Of a stretch of 7,618 nucleotides of DNA, positions 1 to 5,253 are shown piece by piece. This DNA is from Candidatus Desantisbacteria bacterium CG1_02_38_46. Its GTDB lineage: Bacteria > Desantisbacteria > UBA1551 > UBA1559. The DNA is taken from positions 1-7,618 of the forward strand of contig MNUO01000102.1 in NCBI GenBank assembly GCA_001871015.1, written 5' to 3'. Position numbers and translations under genes: made by a program. Positions within the stretch are counted from its first letter, which is position 1. Each line of letters opens with the position of its first letter. The notes beneath the pieces are model-generated. The model saw only the letters and a list, made by a program, of their open reading frames with translations, was not told the origin of the DNA and did no database searches.

Positions 1-206
1 TCATCGCATTCTCCTCTGTGTCCTATAATACGTTTAGTCATTTCTTCGTCACAGGCACGAGAGCATACTCCACTCTCACCCCAGCGACCGTACCAACCAC
101 GCTTGGCGATTTGTCCACAGATTTCGCAGATTTCTTCGTCAAACAATTCATCTTGCTTATCCAAAATAGGCACACTACGATTACTACGATTACGATATTT
201 GCTCAT
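1..206 (-). CDS. Small cysteine-motif (probable zinc-binding) protein, 3' end beyond the window
   Basis: The frame opens at ATG 206-204 and is still open at base 1, so at least 68 residues are present and the C-terminus lies outside. The start is well supported: AGGAG at 217-213 lies six bases upstream. A basic, Arg/Asn/Ser-rich N-terminus (residues 1-11) is followed by an acidic stretch (19-25). Next comes a CxxC pair (C27, C30), then C48 and C52 as CxxxC, with a tryptophan- and glycine-rich loop between (W38, W42). H63 and C67 follow. This spacing suggests a small treble-clef or zinc-ribbon fold, such as phages use in short DNA- or RNA-binding accessory proteins; no catalytic motif is visible, so the role is unknown. 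It uses CGT/CGC for nearly all arginines and is 44% GC by hand count, unlike the AT-rich genes upstream. An overlapping ATG at 4-2, with GGAG upstream, may start the next gene. Confidence 0.72.
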   Translation of the reverse strand, partial: MSKYRNRSNRSVPILDKQDELFDEEICEICGQIAKRGWYGRWGESGVCSRACDEEMTKRIIGHRGECD

Positions 207-212
207 CACTTT

Positions 213-217
213 CTCCT
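213..217 (-). promoter_or_regulatory. Shine-Dalgarno site of the cysteine-motif gene
   Basis: On the minus strand AGGAG (within AAAAGGAGAAAG) sits six bases before ATG 206-204. It is the clearest correctly spaced ribosome binding site in the window and fixes the start of the small gene. The three large genes upstream have no comparable site. Confidence 0.75.
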
Positions 218-227
218 TTTATAAAAG
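216..227. repeat. 12-base perfect palindrome overlapping the SD
   Basis: CTTTTATAAAAG reads the same on both strands. Its downstream half (minus strand) runs into the AGGAG of the small gene. As RNA it has no room for a loop unless the central bases open, so any hairpin is weak. It may be a protein-binding half-site pair, or chance in AT-rich DNA. Confidence 0.3.
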
Positions 228-263
228 AACAACCTCTCTAAAGAACAAAGCGGAAGTATTGAA

Positions 264-270
264 ACCTCCT
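264..270 (-). promoter_or_regulatory. Perfect Shine-Dalgarno sequence without an ordinary start codon
   Basis: AGGAGGT (minus strand) lies just after the TAG stop (275-273) of the 94-residue gene. No ATG, GTG or TTG follows within 5-12 bases. The codon four bases downstream is ATA (259-257). That frame stays open for 17 codons and ends in TGA 208-206, overlapping the ATG of the next gene by one base (TGATG). It may be a standby ribosome site, a leader peptide with a rare start, or the remnant of a lost gene. The rest of the 66-base gap holds no clear terminator. Confidence 0.4.
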
Positions 271-272
271 CT

Positions 273-557
273 CTATTTTTTAATCCATTCCTTAAATCCA
301 ATGACAGTACCAATGATAACAGCCATACCCAGAAAAAACCCAACAACTCCTCCAAAAATATGTTTGCTCATTTTCCCCCAGCGTGTTGAATCCTCCCAAA
401 AAATAACAAGTGGGTCCATTCTTTGCCGGTAGAGAGCTTCCGATTCTATGTGTTGTTTTATGAGTGTTTTTATTTCATTGAGAGTTGTTTCTAATTGAAC
501 TTTTCTTTGCGGAAAATTATCGAGATGTTCTCTAATTTCTTTTTTTAATTTTTTCAT
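273..557 (-). CDS. Small single-span membrane protein, candidate holin or lysis accessory
   Basis: The product has 94 residues. Residues 1-46 are charged and helical with coiled-coil character, residues 47-65 form a conserved-looking linker (MDPLVIFW, then RWGKMSK), and residues 67-88 are one glycine-rich hydrophobic span. The tail is short and basic (KEWIKK). A soluble N-terminal helix with a C-terminal anchor and lysine end is the topology of XhlA-like and similar small phage proteins, which often lie just after tail-fibre genes near lysis genes; that is the case here. There is no signal peptide and no enzyme motif. The start ATG 557-555 follows the fibre stop by 21 bases. The only upstream SD-like bases are AGGT (565-562), four bases from the start, so initiation may rely on coupling to the fibre gene. 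A holin function is inferred from topology and position; no sequence motif proves it. A membrane-anchored virion protein is the alternative. Confidence 0.75.
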   Translation of the reverse strand: MKKLKKEIREHLDNFPQRKVQLETTLNEIKTLIKQHIESEALYRQRMDPLVIFWEDSTRWGKMSKHIFGGVVGFFLGMAVIIGTVIGFKEWIKK

Positions 558-578
558 ATCGACCTGTTTGTTATTTGA

Positions 579-2477
579 TTAAAAAAGTTCTTTCCAAAGT
601 ATATTACCATTTATAGTAGCCAAGTTTGCACTAGAGCCTGTCAAAGTTATTGTGTCACCGTCTTGCAATATAAGTTTCAAATCAAGTAAGCGTTCATTTA
701 TCTTGTCGTTCTTCCCTGCAAGTTGAAAAGACATCAACGTCTTCCCACCTGTAACAGTAATGCCTGCTGTATCGATACTTACTACAGAGTCAGTAGTATT
801 TATGTCAGAATAAAAAGGAGCCTCACCAAGTGTAGTATTTCTAACTAATCGAATTATACCGAGATTATTTGCTGATGATGCTTCAATCGATGCTCCAATA
901 TTTTCGATAAGAATAGGTATGAAGTTTGTCTTCCCAGCGTAGGAAGTTTTCACTTTAATTGTAAAAATAGCTACCTCACTTGTTACTGCGCTTTTTTGTT
1001 TTGCCCCTGAGCTAAATTGCGGTTGGTGTATTTCAGAAAGCTCTGACTTCCCCTCTATAAAATAAGCATACGAAGCTGATTTTACAACGATACTGTTTGT
1101 TGTTGCTCCGTTATCAGCAAATATAAAATAATGAAAGTTCGGATTATAAACCGAAGGAGATGTATTGAGGTTGGCATAGAGTATTTTGTGAAAGACTACG
1201 AAGTTTCCTGTTGAATCATCTTCTACAAAAAACTGAATAGCTCCTCCTCCGAGGTACTGAAAGCGAATCTCGAACACATTGAGTTTTGTGGTATCAATTG
1301 TCATTCCTGATGCTCCTGTTCCATCGAGTTTGTCATCCCACGAGTCCCGATTGACTTGAAACAAAACATCATTCTGAAATCGAGCGATACAAAGACTTGT
1401 CCCATTATATCCGATAGAAAAGCCATTCTTAAATGAAGCGGTACTCCCTAGCTCATCCATAATCCCCGCCCATTGAAATGTCCCTGCTACTGGAGTGGTA
1501 AATATAGCTGTGAATCGAAGTAATCCTCCAAGACCTGCCATGTATTTTGCATGTGTTTTTGATTTGAGAGATGCTTTCTTTCCTGCAGTTGTTGATGTAG
1601 TTACTACTGCCATTCCATTCGCCTGAGTGACGGTAGCTGGTGCAACAGCAGAGTTTTCGGTCAGCTCCGTATTGTCTACCGTATATTCGAAAGACCCCTG
1701 AAAAATAGGAGAGAGTTCAGCAGTACGAAGGTCTCCAAATGCAGTGAGTGGGAGTTTGTTTTTAAATGCAGTGAGGGTTTCTTCGGTAGCAAGTGTTTGG
1801 AGCTTTTCTGATTCAATTTGAGTCAATCCGCCACCTCCTCCACCAGCCCTATCAACATTAACTTTTAATCTTCCTAAGTCATCAAATTCAAATGGAATCG
1901 GTTCTTCTTCTGGTTTTGAATATATTAAAGAAAGTACATCAGAAATTGATAGAAGTAGTTTAGAGTAATCTACTGGTTCTTTTTTTGTTTTTATTGTGTC
2001 TACAATTTCAGAAAATAATGATGAATAATCCTTTATTTCAGACTTTTCTATTTTAGGTATTGCTTTCTTTAATTCTTCAAGTTTATCTGTTATTGATTTT
2101 AAATCGATAGTAACATCATTTTTTGCTGGATTTACTACTATTTCCTGAGTATCTTTTTCAAGAATATCTTTCAAAACAGATATAACATCAGTCATATCTG
2201 TTCTTGCCTGCTCTATATTTTTTACTGAAATAGTTTCAACTTCTTCTCTATTTTCTACCGCTTCCTGAACTTTATAGAGTGCATCAACTATAGGAGAAGA
2301 AATATCATCGGCTGAAACTATTGGTATTTCCTTGTTTTGGATTGCTTCAACTACGGGGTCAGAGATTTCCTTCGTATTTATTACCTTTGTAAATACAAAA
2401 TTATCTCTGAAAAATGCTTTCCAGTTAGCAAATATTTCCTTTGATAATCCACTGAAATCGAATGGTTTAGGTTCCAT
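579..2477 (-). CDS. Tail fibre / receptor-binding protein
   Basis: The product has 632 residues. Residues 1-200 are helical, acidic and AT-rich in codons, with short internal duplications: P41VVEAI and P62IVDAL are 21 residues apart, and D150YS and D170YS are 20 apart. This suits a fibre stalk or virion-attachment region. A six-glycine hinge (212-217) follows. From about residue 243 the protein becomes beta-rich. The segment starting TAFGDLRTAELSP, with later pieces such as GFSIGYNGT, LDGTGASGM and KLNVFEIRFQYLGGGAIQFF, matches from memory a phage fibre family frequent in environmental tailed phages. Residues 480-632 form a second beta domain ending NILWKELF, which I also associate with that family. 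It probably trimerises and binds the host surface. No intramolecular-chaperone endosialidase end or catalytic residues are evident. ATG 2477-2475 is the first start in the frame and lacks an SD; a possible promoter lies just upstream. Base composition changes sharply at the hinge, suggesting a swapped distal part. Confidence 0.85.
   Translation of the reverse strand: MEPKPFDFSGLSKEIFANWKAFFRDNFVFTKVINTKEISDPVVEAIQNKEIPIVSADDISSPIVDALYKVQEAVENREEVETISVKNIEQARTDMTDVISVLKDILEKDTQEIVVNPAKNDVTIDLKSITDKLEELKKAIPKIEKSEIKDYSSLFSEIVDTIKTKKEPVDYSKLLLSISDVLSLIYSKPEEEPIPFEFDDLGRLKVNVDRAGGGGGGLTQIESEKLQTLATEETLTAFKNKLPLTAFGDLRTAELSPIFQGSFEYTVDNTELTENSAVAPATVTQANGMAVVTTSTTAGKKASLKSKTHAKYMAGLGGLLRFTAIFTTPVAGTFQWAGIMDELGSTASFKNGFSIGYNGTSLCIARFQNDVLFQVNRDSWDDKLDGTGASGMTIDTTKLNVFEIRFQYLGGGAIQFFVEDDSTGNFVVFHKILYANLNTSPSVYNPNFHYFIFADNGATTNSIVVKSASYAYFIEGKSELSEIHQPQFSSGAKQKSAVTSEVAIFTIKVKTSYAGKTNFIPILIENIGASIEASSANNLGIIRLVRNTTLGEAPFYSDINTTDSVVSIDTAGITVTGGKTLMSFQLAGKNDKINERLLDLKLILQDGDTITLTGSSANLATINGNILWKELF
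1827..1844 (-). other. Six-glycine hinge of the tail fibre
   Basis: Six consecutive glycine codons (GGT, GGA, GGA, GGT, GGC, GGA in reading order) encode residues 212-217. They separate the helical stalk from the beta-rich distal part. Sampled rows of 60 bases on the stalk side are about 25% GC and on the distal side about 42% GC by hand count, so the hinge lies at or near a composition boundary. Confidence 0.6.
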
Positions 2478-2510
2478 TGTTTTTTGTTTTTATTATGACA
2501 CTTCTACACT

Positions 2511-2519
2511 ATTATAGCA
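2511..2519 (-). promoter_or_regulatory. Possible extended -10 promoter for the fibre gene
   Basis: The minus strand reads TGCTATAAT, an exact extended -10 (TGnTATAAT), two bases after the stop of the 908-residue gene. No good -35 is seen 16-18 bases upstream, which extended -10 promoters can tolerate. Transcription would start near base 2504, leaving an A-rich leader of about 27 bases with no SD. A second, weaker match (TGTCATAAT, 2499-2491) follows. The 44-base gap is the widest between the large genes, which fits a separate promoter. AT-rich DNA gives such matches by chance, and hosts with other sigma factors would not use it. Confidence 0.35.
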
Positions 2520-2521
2520 AA

Positions 2522-5248
2522 TTACTTCTTGTTTTTGTTATAGACAAAGCGATATTCTCTAAAAATTTTATTTTTTTCATCCTCTTTTATTTTATCTGCT
2601 TCCTTTGACTGTTCTTCTGGAGTTTTATCTATAAAATCTTTTTGTTTTAATCTAGCTTGAACCTTATCATATACTGATTTATTATATTTTTTCTCAGCCT
2701 CATCTGTTTTTTCAACTCCAACAAATTCCCTGAACTGCTTAATCTTTTTTGCATCACTTTCAGCGAAGTTGAGACCATAATATACTTGGTTTTGAGACAT
2801 ACCGATTATACCAGGAATCTGGAGTAAATTCGGATTCTCTATGATACTCTGATAATACATAGGAACCATCCTATTAAATGCTTCTTTTTTTGCACCATCC
2901 TTAATAATAGCCATAGCTGCTTTATCTCCGCTTATCGCATTTTTTATATCATCTCTATCGGCTCCATTGAAAAATTTTTCCCCAACAGCGTTTTCTCCTG
3001 CAAAAAAATCTGCTACAAGAGCGGCATTTGGTGATAGTTTGTAACGTCCAGTCTGAATAATAGTTGACCCCATTGATGATTGACCATAGCCAGTTCCATA
3101 TGGTTTTAGAATACCCAATTGGTCTGTCTGTCCGCCTGCTAGTAATCGAGCAGCTAATGTTACTACCCAGTCAGAACCGCCAGATATATTTATCGTCTTA
3201 TCTCCAATTCTAGCATCTCCAAATTTTGAGCTTTTCGGGTCGTCAATAATTTCGACATCTTCACCTGCCATCTTCGCCATACGAATTAATGATGATATCG
3301 CAATATATGTTCCAACCATTGAACCAAATCTTACCAATCCTTCTGTGGCAATTATCTTTTCAGCCTTTGTCCCTTTGAAATAACGATAGAAATCTTTTAC
3401 TGGTCTAACAGTAACTTTTCGTATATCTGATATTGTTTTTCGTAAGGAAAACAAAACTTGATTGGCAATAGGAAGAGTATTTCCTTTTTCAACATATTTT
3501 CCAGGGCTTGATGCACCTGTAAAATCGTTTATTACCCTTCCGAGTTCTTCGAGTTCAGGTTTCCCAAAATCAGCTTTTGCATTTTTTAAGTTTGCATATC
3601 TCTTTTCAAAAGCGTCTACTCGCAATCTAGTAAGATACGAAGCCTGAAAACGACCAAAAAATTCTAGTTTTCCGATAGTTTTCAGTATAGGATTATCAGA
3701 TTTCTCCATATTAGCGAAAAGATTGCTCATCCATCCGTCTTCTTTCGCTGATAATTTTTTCTTATTCATCGTGAACATTAACTTGCTGGTCACCATATCT
3801 TTGTATGAATCCCTCGTGATAAAATCAGCAATACTCCTCTTATTATGTTCTATGCTATAAGCATCAAGTAAAGCACCTTTCAACGATTTCCATGCTCCGC
3901 CACCAGGTATTAAGAACCTTGAAACGTGCGCATATCCCTGTATCATGATAGGAGAAAACTCTCCAGTTGTCAGAAAAATTCTCATTGCACCAAGTACAGA
4001 TAAAGCGTGTTCTGTTTTTGTTGCTTTCGGAAGAAGTGTCTCTACATAATCTCTCATTTCTCCTTGTTTCAAGCCCCATTCTACTCTATCATCAAATTTT
4101 CCGCTATCAATAGCTTTCATTCGTAAATCTTCAATATCCATTGATATTTTTGATATTTGTTCTACCTGCTCGACTGAAACGTGAGACTTTCCTTTCACAG
4201 CTACCATATCTGGTATTTTTTTATCTATGAATGCTCTCATTGCTTGAATATCGGTTATTCTATTCAAATCACTTTCTATTTGTTTCGTGTATATCCCTTT
4301 TGTAGCATATTTCAATTTTATCATCACTTCCCTAGGGTTATCTACAAATCTGCTCAAAAAATCCAGTCGCTCCTTTTCTGGCATCAAAAGAATTTCATCA
4401 ATAGGCTTGTTTATTTTTTTCCTGAATGTAGAACCAGCTCCTTCAGAATAGAGATTTTTCTTTATAAAGTCTGTGATAATTCTTTCTTGAGATTTTACCT
4501 TTCTCATTTCATTTATCCTGAGAGCCTGTTCGCCCTTCGCTATAATGTCAGCTACTTTTGCCTTCATCATCCTTTCATTCACCATTTCAGCATCATCAAC
4601 TCCTATTGATTTCAGATATGATATGCGTTCTTTCTCCACCATTTCAGCAACATCATTTGCTGTTATACCTTTTTTAGTTTCACTAGGCTCCTTCTCTCCG
4701 AGTTTTGACTTTATATAGTTGTCAATTTTTTCCTTTTCACGATTAAGAAGCGATTGAGCTTTTGTCTCTGCTTTCTTCAAAGTTGCTACCTCTACCTGTT
4801 GCTTACGGACTATTTCAGCTGATTTCAATTGACTTTCTATTTCATTTATTTGGTCTTTATCGAAATATTTTCGTAGAAAATCCAGTCGCTCCTTTTCTGG
4901 CATCATCGAAACTTCTTTTCCAGTTTTCAGTATTGATTTTTCACTTACAGGAAGAAGTTTCTCCAGTATGTATTTCTTTATTGCTGTCTTTTGACTTTTA
5001 TCAAGATTTGCTATGATAGTCTTCTCATCGAAATTGCTCTTAAAGAAATCTCCTAGGGCACGTTTATTTTTGCTGATAAGTGCCCGTTCAAATTTATTAT
5101 TTATTGTTTTTGCCGAATCACCGAGATATTTCTCCCAGAACATCAATCGTTTTTCTGGTGATAAATTTACAAGACCAAGAACATCTCCATCAAGAGATTT
5201 TATACCATCAAGTATCTTTACCATTGTTTCTTTGGTAATGCAATTCAT
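2522..5248 (-). CDS. Large virion-associated protein with polyvalent-protein-associated domain
   Basis: The product has 908 residues. Residues 28-346 contain four degenerate repeats of about 86 residues, rich in Lys/Glu and helical. Residues about 410-765 resemble a large domain known from phage 'polyvalent' proteins (the LPD group, possibly LPD38; assigned from memory). Landmarks are TGEFSP near 428, a helical ELxxLGRVINDFTGAS region near 565-578, a hydrophobic stretch at about 640-660, DDPKSSKFGDARIGDKTINISGG at 669-691 (quoted in part: key residues D670, P671, S673, S674, F676, G677, G681, G690, G691), and KLSPNAALVADFFAG at 737-751. Residues 830-908 are a lysine-rich helical tail. Relatives are thought to travel in the virion and enter the cell with the DNA; the exact activity is unknown, and no catalytic residues are clear. 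ATG 5248 follows the upstream stop by five bases, in another frame, behind a run of A without an SD, so translational coupling is likely. Its own frame has a TAA at 5263-5261, so an upstream start is excluded. Confidence 0.82.
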   Translation of the reverse strand: MNCITKETMVKILDGIKSLDGDVLGLVNLSPEKRLMFWEKYLGDSAKTINNKFERALISKNKRALGDFFKSNFDEKTIIANLDKSQKTAIKKYILEKLLPVSEKSILKTGKEVSMMPEKERLDFLRKYFDKDQINEIESQLKSAEIVRKQQVEVATLKKAETKAQSLLNREKEKIDNYIKSKLGEKEPSETKKGITANDVAEMVEKERISYLKSIGVDDAEMVNERMMKAKVADIIAKGEQALRINEMRKVKSQERIITDFIKKNLYSEGAGSTFRKKINKPIDEILLMPEKERLDFLSRFVDNPREVMIKLKYATKGIYTKQIESDLNRITDIQAMRAFIDKKIPDMVAVKGKSHVSVEQVEQISKISMDIEDLRMKAIDSGKFDDRVEWGLKQGEMRDYVETLLPKATKTEHALSVLGAMRIFLTTGEFSPIMIQGYAHVSRFLIPGGGAWKSLKGALLDAYSIEHNKRSIADFITRDSYKDMVTSKLMFTMNKKKLSAKEDGWMSNLFANMEKSDNPILKTIGKLEFFGRFQASYLTRLRVDAFEKRYANLKNAKADFGKPELEELGRVINDFTGASSPGKYVEKGNTLPIANQVLFSLRKTISDIRKVTVRPVKDFYRYFKGTKAEKIIATEGLVRFGSMVGTYIAISSLIRMAKMAGEDVEIIDDPKSSKFGDARIGDKTINISGGSDWVVTLAARLLAGGQTDQLGILKPYGTGYGQSSMGSTIIQTGRYKLSPNAALVADFFAGENAVGEKFFNGADRDDIKNAISGDKAAMAIIKDGAKKEAFNRMVPMYYQSIIENPNLLQIPGIIGMSQNQVYYGLNFAESDAKKIKQFREFVGVEKTDEAEKKYNKSVYDKVQARLKQKDFIDKTPEEQSKEADKIKEDEKNKIFREYRFVYNKNKK
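4358..4386 (-). repeat. 29-base exact direct repeat, downstream copy
   Basis: This 29-base stretch is identical to 4877-4905. It encodes the MPEKERLDFL motif of the fourth repeat unit in the 908-residue protein. Identity extends through third codon positions, while the flanks differ at once. Confidence 0.9.
4877..4905 (-). repeat. 29-base exact direct repeat, upstream copy
   Basis: This copy is identical to 4358-4386, 519 bases (173 codons) away in the same frame. It encodes the MPEKERLDFL motif of the second repeat unit. Recombination between the copies would remove two whole repeat units without shifting the frame. Confidence 0.9.
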
Positions 5249-5253
5249 TTTTT

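Larger units (their letters stand above)
4211..5167 (-). repeat. Four degenerate repeats of about 86 residues in the 908-residue protein
   Basis: A motif of the form (S/M)-x-E-K-x-R-(L/I)-x-(F/Y)-(W/L) recurs with its first Glu at residues 32, 118, 205 and 291, giving spacings of 86, 87 and 86. The copies read SPEKRLMFW, MPEKERLDFL, MVEKERISYL and MPEKERLDFL. A second landmark, aromatic-Ile followed by Lys and Leu/Ile, recurs at residues 93, 178, 261 and 340. The central parts of the units align poorly. All copies are predicted helical, so this is probably an extended helical array. Boundaries are approximate. Confidence 0.7.

Noticed and set aside
216-227. TATAAA in the palindrome as a -10 promoter for the cysteine-motif gene
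   Set aside because: Transcription would start within or after the SD, which would remove the ribosome site.
103-432. Open plus-strand frame of 109 codons near the left end
   Set aside because: It runs antisense across the cysteine-motif gene and the membrane-protein gene, has no ribosome site, and its product is low in recognisable features. All supported genes are on the minus strand.
579-600. Possible terminator after the fibre gene (GGAAAGAACTTTTTTAA)
   Set aside because: The AAAG/CTTT arms leave a loop of only two bases and the stem is AT-rich. It also overlaps the final codons, so it is not a convincing hairpin.
3864-4079. Minus-strand 71-codon frame inside the 908-residue gene
   Set aside because: It is a shifted frame of a clearly coding region and has no start signal.
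4181-4609. Open plus-strand frame of 142 codons
   Set aside because: It lies wholly antisense within the 908-residue gene, and its Phe/Tyr/His-rich product is what the complement of Lys/Glu-rich coding gives.
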